Shown here: positions 1 through 4,937 of the stretch, piece after piece
Numbering within the stretch: position 1 is the first letter of the stretch
Layout: each line of letters begins with the position of its first letter
From: an uncultured Collinsella sp.
Lineage (GTDB): Bacteria > Actinomycetota > Coriobacteriia > Coriobacteriales > Coriobacteriaceae
Reading direction: 5' to 3'
Assembly: GCA_900551015.1 (NCBI GenBank)
Contig: URUI01000073.1
Span: 1 to 8,877, forward strand
DNA length: 8,877 bases
Translations under genes and position numbers: made by a program
The notes under the pieces: generated by a model
Told to the model about the DNA's origin: nothing
The model's database searches: none
The model's input: the letters and a program-made list of their open reading frames with translations, nothing else

Positions 1-296
1 CTTGTCGGTTGCCGTGGCAACAAACTGTTGCGGCACACCTGCCATTCCAAAAACACGAGGCGGTGCTGCTGCTGGACAACAGTGCGGCCGATGTCATGCG
101 CGAGACCTATGCCGATATGCTTGTGGCAATTGATGACTTTGACACCGCCATGCTCAAGCCCGGCCTGGTCGCCCATGTGCAGGGGCGCCGCGTGCTGGCG
201 CTCGACGGTTTTGAGGCGGCGCTCACCGACAAGGCCGCCAAGCAGCGCATGTGGGCCTACATTAAGCAGCTGACCCCGGCGGCTGCACCGCTGTAG
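1..296 (+). CDS. 3' end of an unidentified protein (partial)
   Basis: The frame is open from the window edge, so the gene starts upstream; a TTG at 9 is only an internal possibility. About 97 C-terminal residues are visible and end with TAG at 294-296. The codons have strong G/C third positions, like the surrounding genes, which supports real coding. The fragment is soluble, with no membrane segment. It contains a stretch beginning HEAVLLLDNSAADVMRE and a helical C-terminus around AKQRMWAYIKQL. I do not recognise the family. The gene converges on the minus-strand histidine kinase with only 18 bases between the two stop codons, so it is not in that kinase's operon. It lacks LytTR-like features, so I do not call it the kinase's response regulator. 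Confidence 0.6.
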   Translation, partial: CRLPWQQTVAAHLPFQKHEAVLLLDNSAADVMRETYADMLVAIDDFDTAMLKPGLVAHVQGRRVLALDGFEAALTDKAAKQRMWAYIKQLTPAAAPL

Positions 297-314
297 CGAG
301 GTTGGCGGCAGCCC

Positions 315-1541
315 CTACATCACGGCGCGCAGCTCAAACCGGTCGCCGTTAATGCGGAACTGGCAGTTGCCGTTCATGCGCTCGACGGCAAGCATAATGC
401 TCTTGGTGCCAAAGCCGTGCCCAGTGTGCTGAGCCACGGGCATGCCGTCGACCATGTGCGGCGCACGGCCAAACGTGTTGGAAACCAGCAATAGAAGCTG
501 ACCGTCTTCGTAGCGAAGGTCCAGGTCGACAAACCGCTTGCCTTCGGGGGCGGCGCTCGCCGCGGCGATGGCATTGTCCAGGGCGTTCGATACCACACTG
601 AATAGATCGACATCGCCCACGTGGACGGTTTCGGGCACGGCGGCGTGCAGGTCGGCGGTGATGCCGTGCGCGTTGATGTCCGCGGAAAGCGACGAGAGCG
701 CAATGTTGACCGTTTCGTTGGCGCAGTAGCGGCGCACGGCGGTGCGGTCGTTGGTCTCGCAGAGCGCGTCGATGCGCTCGAGTGCCTCATCGGTGTGACC
801 CTCTTCGATCAGGGCCGCTAGACCGCGCAGGTAGTGGCGCATGTCGTGACGGAGAACCGAGAGCTCGCGTCCGGACTGGCGCCAGGCTTCGAGCTCTTTG
901 ATGGCCGCGCTGTCGCGGGTCGCGAGCATCCAGCGCTCGCGCTCGGCGATTTCCTTTGCCTCGTATTCGCGAAGGTAGACGGCAAGAAACATAAGGTAGA
1001 ACGCGCAGAGGGCGAACGCCAAAAACTCAACGGTTACTACCGAGCCCGAGTGGAAGAGCGTGGTATAGACGTTGGTGGCGTAGTCGAAGATGTAGTAGAC
1101 GAGCGGCAGGATGAGCAGAATCTCCAACTCGGTGGGGCTTTTGGCCGCCAGGCGCGGACCGATGTCTCTGGCCCAATGCAGCAAGATCGCAAAGACGCCG
1201 AGCGTCGTGATGATGCGCGCCGCGTAATATGCGATTTGCGAATCGGTGGCAGCGAATGCGGCGATGCCCATCCAGTTGCTAAACTGGCAGCTCAGGTAGG
1301 CGCTGGTAACGCCCAGGATGGCGAGCAGCGGACTCAGGCGATAGCGTACGCACAGGTAGACGACAAGCGGCAGATGCACGACGAGTGGATAGGCCTGTCG
1401 GGCGAAAAGCTCGCCGCCGACGGCATTGGCGAGGCCGAATGCGCATCCGGTTACGGCGCCGACCCCCACCAGCTTCCACCGTATGCCGAAAACACCCGGA
1501 CGATGCCGTGCAGATCGCTTCGCTCTGCTATAGTCTCCCAA
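315..1541 (-). CDS. GHKL-type (AgrC-like) membrane sensor histidine kinase, 5' end uncertain
   Basis: This is a sensor kinase expected to autophosphorylate on histidine and pass the phosphate to a response regulator, not seen here. Reading from the 5' end, about six hydrophobic helices lie between roughly 1475 and 970, then a linker helix. The H-box is LRHDMRHYLRG, with the phospho-acceptor His at 846-848. The N-box NALDNA lies near 570-587 and the G-box GHGFGTKS near 399-422. The ATP-binding domain ends normally with a stop at 315-317. This architecture matches the AgrC/CitA-like GHKL kinases that often sense peptides in Firmicutes and Coriobacteriia. The start is unresolved. The frame stays open to 1769, antisense to the divergent gene. 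Candidates are TTG at 1541, GTG at 1547 and ATG at 1583, and none has a well placed Shine-Dalgarno sequence. The ATG would overlap the neighbouring gene. The protein may have lost an N-terminal piece. The kinase call is firm; the ligand is unknown. Confidence 0.85.
   Translation of the reverse strand: MGDYSRAKRSARHRPGVFGIRWKLVGVGAVTGCAFGLANAVGGELFARQAYPLVVHLPLVVYLCVRYRLSPLLAILGVTSAYLSCQFSNWMGIAAFAATDSQIAYYAARIITTLGVFAILLHWARDIGPRLAAKSPTELEILLILPLVYYIFDYATNVYTTLFHSGSVVTVEFLAFALCAFYLMFLAVYLREYEAKEIAERERWMLATRDSAAIKELEAWRQSGRELSVLRHDMRHYLRGLAALIEEGHTDEALERIDALCETNDRTAVRRYCANETVNIALSSLSADINAHGITADLHAAVPETVHVGDVDLFSVVSNALDNAIAAASAAPEGKRFVDLDLRYEDGQLLLLVSNTFGRAPHMVDGMPVAQHTGHGFGTKSIMLAVERMNGNCQFRINGDRFELRAVM
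1526..1534 (+). promoter_or_regulatory. Extended -10 promoter element for the membrane-protein gene
   Basis: TGCTATAGT at 1526-1534 fits an extended -10 box (TGnTATAAT) with one mismatch. Transcription would begin near 1541, about 20-30 bases before the start codon at 1561 or 1573. The expected -35 region near 1506-1511 is poor, as is usual for extended -10 promoters. The element lies at or inside the putative 5' end of the divergent kinase gene. Confidence 0.4.
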
Positions 1542-1560
1542 ATTCACGTTTTCTATTGGG

Positions 1561-2679
1561 ATGGTGGTTAATATGGGCGACATACTCGAATCGTTCCTGC
1601 GCGTGGCGATGGTGGTGTTCATCGTCGGTCCGCTCACTGCATGGGTCGCCCGTCGCGGCGCGCGCGAGCGCAGTGAGGCGACGGACAGCCTCGATCGCTT
1701 CACGGTGCGCATGCCCGCTGCCATTCGCACGATCATCGCCTGCTGCGCCGTCGCGTTCGAACTGCTCATGCTGGGTGTCTACGTCTGGCAGGGCGTCTCG
1801 TTGGGCGAGTGGGACCACGAACTTGTGTGGTTCGGTCACGCCATGGCGCTCGCGGGCATGGCCATCTGGGCCCTGCTGAGCATCCCGCGCATCGACGTGG
1901 ACGGTGAGCGAATTCTCTCGCGTAACGCCTTCGGCATCCGCAAGGAGACGACGTTTGGCAACATCACCCGTGCAACGCTTCACACGCAGATGATGAGGAT
2001 CGACCTGTTCGAGGGCGACCGGAAGTTCTGCTCGATAAGCCTCGAGGGGGTGTGCTCGCTCAACCTCCTCGCCCGTCTGGAGGAAGAGGGCATCGAGGTC
2101 TCGGACGCTGTTGACGGCCCGATGACCAAGGCGGGTCTGTGTTGGTCTGCCATCAAGCCGTTGACGATTGTTTTCAACGGTATGGCGCTCGTCTTCTCGC
2201 TCGTGATCGCCTTCATGGCTGTTTTCACCGACGCCGGTGCTCGTCTGCTCCTGCTCGTCCCATGCCTCTTCCTGTTCATAGGGGGACTCCTGCCTCTGCT
2301 CATGCTCAGCATGCCCGCCCGTGGTATCTACGAGATCGGCAGACAGGAGCGCGAACTCGGTTTCTCCTTCGCCGAGGAGATGGCGAGCCGAGGTGCCACG
2401 GGCACCTCGCTTGTCGACGACGATTGGTTCATCGAGATCAGCAACGCCCGCGTCGTGGCGTTCCGCCGCGATTATCTCAAGAAGGTCACGGCGCACGAGG
2501 ATAGCGAGAGCGGCGACCGTTGCACGGTGACCACGAAAGGCGGTCGCAAAATCAAGGTGTACGCAGCGGGCAGCACGCTCGAGGACCTGCGCTCGTGGTT
2601 CAAACAGGGTGCCAAGGCCAGAAGCACGCTCGACCGTGCAGAGGACGTGCTCGAGACGACGTCTGATTGGGTTGTCTGA
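1561..2679 (+). CDS. Multi-pass membrane protein with two PH-like domains (possibly DUF6560-like)
   Basis: The product has 372 residues, or 368 if translation starts at the ATG at 1573, which has GGTGG a few bases upstream. Predicted order: helix 1 (about 9-29), helices 2 and 3 (55-78 and 88-107), a soluble beta-rich segment (108-178, IDVDGERILSRNAFG...), helices 4 and 5 (200-221 and 227-250), and a second soluble segment (about 282-348, WFIEISNARVVAFRRDYLKK...). A membrane anchor followed by a beta domain that reads like 'defines a field and compares it' resembles the bacterial PH-like membrane families. The N-terminal half reminds me of DUF6560 proteins of Firmicutes, from memory only. No catalytic motif is visible and the function is unknown. 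The stop TGA at 2677-2679 is the first three bases of the IS3 left terminal repeat, so the original C-terminus may have been longer or different. Expression is probably from the extended -10 box just upstream. Confidence 0.75.
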   Translation: MVVNMGDILESFLRVAMVVFIVGPLTAWVARRGARERSEATDSLDRFTVRMPAAIRTIIACCAVAFELLMLGVYVWQGVSLGEWDHELVWFGHAMALAGMAIWALLSIPRIDVDGERILSRNAFGIRKETTFGNITRATLHTQMMRIDLFEGDRKFCSISLEGVCSLNLLARLEEEGIEVSDAVDGPMTKAGLCWSAIKPLTIVFNGMALVFSLVIAFMAVFTDAGARLLLLVPCLFLFIGGLLPLLMLSMPARGIYEIGRQERELGFSFAEEMASRGATGTSLVDDDWFIEISNARVVAFRRDYLKKVTAHEDSESGDRCTVTTKGGRKIKVYAAGSTLEDLRSWFKQGAKARSTLDRAEDVLETTSDWVV

Positions 2680-2712
2680 CCTGTATCGTCTTTTCGGACA
2701 CGCATGCTAGAG
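2677..2712 (+). repeat. Left terminal inverted repeat of the IS3 element
   Basis: This is an imperfect inverted repeat of 3946-3981, with 29 of 36 positions identical. Its outermost TGA doubles as the stop codon of the upstream membrane-protein gene. A possible -10 box for orfA (TAGAAT, 2724-2729) lies just inside it. Confidence 0.9.
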
Positions 2713-2761
2713 GCCCAATCCTTTAGAATGCATTCATCGACGACCGAGAGGACGGTATGCT

Positions 2762-3046
2762 ATGTCCAACCCAGCCGCCAAGTACACCGACGAGTTCAGG
2801 CGCGAGACCGCCGACTACATCATCTCGACGGGCAGGCCGATAACGGAATGCTGCGCAGAACTGGGCCTGAATTCCAAGACCGTGAACAAGTGGGTGCAGA
2901 GCCGCCGGCGCGAGCTTGCCGGCGGGCCCGACCCCAAGGCCGAGGACCGCGAGCTTCGCGAGGCGAAAAGGCGCATACGCGAGCTCGAGATGGAGAACGC
3001 CTTCTTGAAAAAAGCCGCGGCCTTCTTCGCCAAAAGCCAGGCGTAG
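2762..3046 (+). CDS. IS3-family transposase OrfA (DNA-binding subunit)
   Basis: The 94-residue protein binds the IS ends. It begins MSNPAAKYTDEFRRE, a typical OrfA opening, followed by a helix-turn-helix at about 14-45 (ITECCAELGLNSKTVNKWV). A charged leucine-zipper-like helix at about 62-90 (RELREAKRRIRELEMENAFLKK) serves for oligomerisation. The start ATG at 2762 has GAGAGGA at 2746-2752, a good spacing. The frame ends at TAG 3044-3046. orfB overlaps in the -1 frame, and six adenines plus G at 3008-3014 lie near the end of orfA as the likely slip site. OrfA alone usually acts as a regulator, while the OrfAB fusion is the active transposase. Confidence 0.92.
   Translation: MSNPAAKYTDEFRRETADYIISTGRPITECCAELGLNSKTVNKWVQSRRRELAGGPDPKAEDRELREAKRRIRELEMENAFLKKAAAFFAKSQA
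3008..3014 (+). promoter_or_regulatory. Putative -1 frameshift (slippery) site AAAAAAG
   Basis: Slipping back one base here moves translation from orfA (FLKKAA...) into the orfB frame (...KSRGLLRQKPG...), joining the zipper helix to the catalytic domain. A6G is the usual IS3-family slippery heptamer. Here the orfA phase is AAA AAA GCC, not the canonical A AAA AAG. A P-site tRNA slip, single-tRNA slip or transcriptional slippage are all possible. A weak stem between GCGGC at 3017-3021 and GCCGC at 3046-3050 could stimulate it. Confidence 0.6.
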
Positions 3047-3060
3047 CCGCATGCTACCGG

Positions 3061-3942
3061 ATGATGTTGGCGGAGAAGGCCGAATTCCCGGTGAAAATGA
3101 TGGCCCGCGTGCTCGGCGTGAGCCGATCGGGCTTCTACTCGTGGCTCTCCAACGGCTGCCCGCGAGAAGACTGGTCGGCCGAGCGCGAGGCGGTCCGGCG
3201 CGTGTGGCTGGAGTCGGACCGCAGGTTCGGCTTCCGGTTCGTGAAATGCTTCCTGCCCGGCGAGTTCTCCGGATTGACCCTGTACAGGGTGCGCAAGCTG
3301 ATGCGCGAGCTGGGAATACGCGGCTGCACGCCCAACGCCAGGAAGCGCACCACCATCCCCGACCCGAAGGCCAGGCCCCGGCCCGACCTGGTGCGCCGCG
3401 ACTTCACCAGTCCCGTTCCAACCTGCAAGCTCGTGGGCGACATCACCTACCTGCGCACCGGCGAGGGATGGCTGTACCTGTCGACGGTCATCGACCTCAA
3501 CACCCGCATGGTGGTGGGCTGGTCGCTCTCCGAGCGCATGACCGCCGACATCGTGGTTTCGGCGCTGGCGTCGGCCAAATCGCGCGGCTACGTGGCCGGC
3601 AACGCGATATTCCACGCCGACCGCGGCGCCCAGTACACCAGCAGGCTTCTGGCCGAATGGGCGCGCGACAACGACGTGCGGCTGTCCTGCAGCCGCGCCG
3701 GCAACTGCCACGACAACGCGGTGGCCGAGTCGTTCCTCGCCATGCTGAAGAACGAGATGTACTACAGGCGCAGCTTCCCGACCAGGGATTCCGCCAAGCA
3801 CGCGGTGGTCGAGTTCATCGAGGCGTACTACAACCGCCGAAGGCCCCGCTCGACGATCGGCTACAAGGTGCCGGCCGAGGCCATGGCGGCCTTCTTCGAG
3901 AGAACCGAGCCCAAGCTCGAGGCCATGCCTATGGCCGCTTGA
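3061..3942 (+). CDS. IS3-family transposase OrfB (DDE integrase catalytic subunit)
   Basis: The protein has 293 residues counted from ATG 3061 (or 3064), which is normal for OrfB; it is probably also made as the C-terminal part of an OrfAB frameshift product. An N-terminal HTH_21-like region (VKMMARVLGVSRSGFYSWL) precedes the RNase-H-fold integrase core. The catalytic triad is complete: Asp127 in VGDITYL, Asp187 in FHADRGAQYTS and Glu223 in NAVAESF, with 35 residues between the last two as expected for a DD(35)E enzyme. The C-terminal block YYNRRRPRSTIGYKVPAEA is typical. The frame is open upstream of 3061 through the orfA overlap, as needed for frameshifting. The stop is TGA at 3940-3942, only a few bases before the right terminal repeat. 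No disabling mutation is visible. Confidence 0.93.
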   Translation: MMLAEKAEFPVKMMARVLGVSRSGFYSWLSNGCPREDWSAEREAVRRVWLESDRRFGFRFVKCFLPGEFSGLTLYRVRKLMRELGIRGCTPNARKRTTIPDPKARPRPDLVRRDFTSPVPTCKLVGDITYLRTGEGWLYLSTVIDLNTRMVVGWSLSERMTADIVVSALASAKSRGYVAGNAIFHADRGAQYTSRLLAEWARDNDVRLSCSRAGNCHDNAVAESFLAMLKNEMYYRRSFPTRDSAKHAVVEFIEAYYNRRRPRSTIGYKVPAEAMAAFFERTEPKLEAMPMAA

Positions 3943-3945
3943 TTT

Positions 3946-3981
3946 CTCGAGCTTGCGTGTCCGAAATCTTGACACAGGTCA
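3946..3981 (-). repeat. Right terminal inverted repeat of the IS3 element
   Basis: The reverse complement begins TGACCTGTGTCAAG and matches the left end at 29 of 36 positions. The outer boundary at 3981 abuts directly on the remnant of another IS3-type element read on the minus strand. Confidence 0.88.
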
Positions 3982-4390
3982 GAAGGCCTCGATGCCAGCG
4001 CTGCGCCGATATGGGGCAGCGGCCCCCCCGTTGGCCGCCATGGCCCTGACTTCCGAGCGTATGCTGGCGCCGCTCGTCTTAAGACGTCGACCTCCATCCG
4101 GAGCCTGCGGTTCTCGCGCTCGGGCTCCAGGATCCGGTTCTACTCGGGCGTGCGGTTGTCGGCGGCGCGCGGCGAGCCGGTCTCGTTTATCGACTTGACC
4201 CGCCTCTCCACGGTGCTCTTGTCGAGGTCGCACTCGTCCATGGCCTCGCGCCTGGGCTTTCCGGCGTTGTGGAGATCGACTATCTTCCTCTTGAACTCGT
4301 CGGTGAAATGCCTCGGTCTGGGGCCGGTCGAGGCCGAGCCCCCGGTCCGGCTGGGGTAGCATGTCGCTGCGGACCATTGTCTTTCCTCTC
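3982..4390 (-). pseudogene. Decayed orfA of a second IS3-type element (relic)
   Basis: On the minus strand, from about 4316 down to about 4070, one frame reads RHFTDEFKRKIVDLHNAGKP, then a helix-turn-helix region (DECDLDKSTVERRVKSINET), SPRAADNRTPE, a stop, then NRILEPERENRRLRMEVDVLRRAA. This is a typical IS3-family OrfA pattern (HTH plus zipper) but of a different type from the intact element next door. The TAG stop at 4142-4140 interrupts it. The ATG at 4377, preceded by GAGAGGA, is in a different frame from the homologous part, so there is probably also a frameshift near the 5' end. No orfB follows: the remnant stops at the right end of the intact IS at 3981. The original insertion end probably lies somewhere between 4390 and 4460 but I cannot identify it. 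Confidence 0.7.
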
Positions 4391-4468
4391 GTTGAATATC
4401 TAGGCGCTGACGATTCTAGGCGATGGCCCTCTCTTGCTGCTTACACCTCGATTGTGCTCGCTACCCCC

Positions 4469-4503
4469 AGCGGGTCCGGATCGAGCGATCCGGACCCGCT
4501 TTT
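4469..4503 (+). terminator. Rho-independent terminator (perfect 14-bp stem)
   Basis: AGCGGGTCCGGATC at 4469-4482 and GATCCGGACCCGCT at 4487-4500 pair perfectly around a GAGC loop, followed by a short T run (4500-4503). Flanking CCCC and GGGG could extend the stem past a bulge. The T run is on the plus strand only, so it terminates plus-strand transcripts. No intact plus-strand gene lies immediately upstream: the nearest is orfB, 520 bases away. The gene it once served may have been lost. It also insulates the nad operon from IS transcription. Confidence 0.75.
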
Positions 4504-4504
4504 G

Positions 4505-4521
4505 GGGTTTGCCGGAAACCC
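4505..4521. repeat. Small hairpin (6-bp stem) between the terminator and the 213-bp element
   Basis: GGGTTT at 4505-4510 pairs with AAACCC at 4516-4521 around a GCCGG loop. It touches the terminator on one side and shares base 4521 with the long inverted repeat on the other. Confidence 0.45.
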
Positions 4522-4733
4522 GGTGGTCAAAAAAGGCCAAATATGAGTACTGCTACCAGTTTAGTGGCAGCCAAATGGCCTCCAAAATCGGTGCCAGCGG
4601 CCAAAAGTGCATCGATTTTCGTCCTTCAGAGTCGTGATCGGGCTCCAAACAAGGCGATTTTGCTGCTCTGGACCGGAAAATCGATGCTACCAATTTGGTG
4701 ACAGTACTCATATTTGGCCTTTTTTGACCACCG
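4521..4733. repeat. 213-bp palindromic element with perfect 32-bp inverted ends
   Basis: Bases 4521-4552 (starting CGGTGGTCAAAAAAGGCC) are the exact reverse complement of 4702-4733. A second nested pair, CATCGATTTTC at 4610-4620 and GAAAATCGATG at 4676-4686, and a third, CAGAG at 4627-4631 and CTCTG at 4666-4670, would make a branched cruciform or RNA hairpin. A 20-base motif (TGCTACCAATTTGGTGACAG at 4685-4704) recurs in the same direction at 4551-4570 with 17 of 20 bases identical. No convincing coding capacity is present: short frames cross it but start inside repeats. It resembles a non-autonomous, MITE-like or large REP/BIME-type element. There is no clear target duplication. I do not recognise it as a named family. 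Confidence 0.75.
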
Positions 4734-4769
4734 CCCCTTGGTCCAGGACAATGCGGGCCGCTCGAATCT

Positions 4770-4828
4770 TGGGGCGGGTCCATTTTCGACTATCCTCAGC
4801 TTGCCAGTTCGAAAATGGACCCGCCCCA
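4770..4828. repeat. Hairpin with perfect 20-bp stem and 19-base loop
   Basis: TGGGGCGGGTCCATTTTCGA at 4770-4789 is the exact reverse complement of 4809-4828. No T run follows on either strand, so it is not a standard terminator. GAATCTT occurs directly before it (4764-4770) and shortly after it (4834-4840). It is another dispersed-type palindrome candidate between the 213-bp element and the nad operator. Confidence 0.6.
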
Positions 4829-4852
4829 TGATTGAATCTTTATTCCAACTTT

Positions 4853-4896
4853 ACACCTGGCTTTACAGCTGTCTTGTCAGCTGTAAAGCCAGGTGT
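4853..4896. promoter_or_regulatory. Palindromic candidate NiaR operator upstream of nadA
   Basis: ACACCTGGCTTTACAGCTG at 4853-4871 and its exact reverse complement at 4878-4896 flank the spacer TCTTGT. The centre reads ACAGCTGTCTTGTCAGCTGT, which from memory resembles the TGTCTTGACA-type boxes described for NiaR in Bacillales and Clostridia. The palindrome covers the predicted -35 box of nadA, and niaR is the last gene of this operon, so repression by steric block is the natural reading. It could alternatively act as an RNA hairpin if transcribed from further upstream. Confidence 0.7.
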
Positions 4897-4902
4897 CATA
4901 CT
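4874..4902 (+). promoter_or_regulatory. Predicted nadA operon promoter
   Basis: TTGTCA at 4874-4879 and CATACT at 4897-4902 are separated by 17 bases, a plausible sigma-70/SigA promoter (5 of 6 and 4 of 6 consensus matches). The -35 lies in the middle of the palindrome and the -10 directly after it. Transcription would start near 4909, leaving a leader of about 30 bases that carries the Shine-Dalgarno GAGAGGGG at 4925-4932. Confidence 0.55.
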
Positions 4903-4937
4903 AAAGCCCCAAGATTCGCCAAAAGAGAGGGGCCTTG

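Larger units (their letters stand above)
2677..3981 (+). mobile_element. Complete IS3-family insertion sequence (1305 bp)
   Basis: The left end (2677-2712) and the reverse complement of the right end (3946-3981) match at 29 of 36 positions. Both begin TGACCTGT and share TTTCGGACACGCA. Between them lie orfA and orfB in overlapping phases (orfB in the -1 frame), as in IS3 elements that make an OrfAB transposase by frameshifting. The DDE motif and NCHDNAVAESF block place it near the IS3 subgroup. Both reading frames are intact, so the element could be active. The flanks (left ...TTGTC, right GAAGG...) show no 3-5 bp target duplication. The match can be extended two bases (TC) at each end, and still no duplication appears. 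This suggests rearrangement after insertion or loss of one original flank. Confidence 0.92.

Noticed and set aside
834..1571. Long plus-strand open frame antisense to the kinase
   Set aside because: It mirrors the kinase coding strand in GC-rich DNA, the product is highly charged and family-free, and the opposite strand has all GHKL motifs.
1528..2496. Long minus-strand open frame opposite the membrane protein
   Set aside because: The product is rich in Arg, His and Asp with no domain; the plus strand has clear membrane helices, so this is a shadow.
2704..3060. Extended N-terminus of OrfB starting at 2704
   Set aside because: The frame is open but in the wrong phase relative to orfA, whose HTH and zipper are clear. 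It is the overlap frame used after frameshifting, not a separate start.
2815..3975. 386-residue minus-strand frame across the IS
   Set aside because: It is antisense to the transposase genes, which have HTH and DDE motifs.
4423..4831. Several small open frames of 67-92 codons over the hairpin region
   Set aside because: They run through both arms of inverted repeats, have no ribosome binding sites and no codon bias.
4841..4937. NAD-sensing riboswitch upstream of nadA
   Set aside because: The leader after the predicted transcription start is only about 30 bases, and a DNA palindrome plus a niaR gene in the operon explain control better.
4469..4937. CRISPR array
   Set aside because: The repeats here are inverted pairs of different sequence, not regularly spaced direct repeats, and no cas gene is present.
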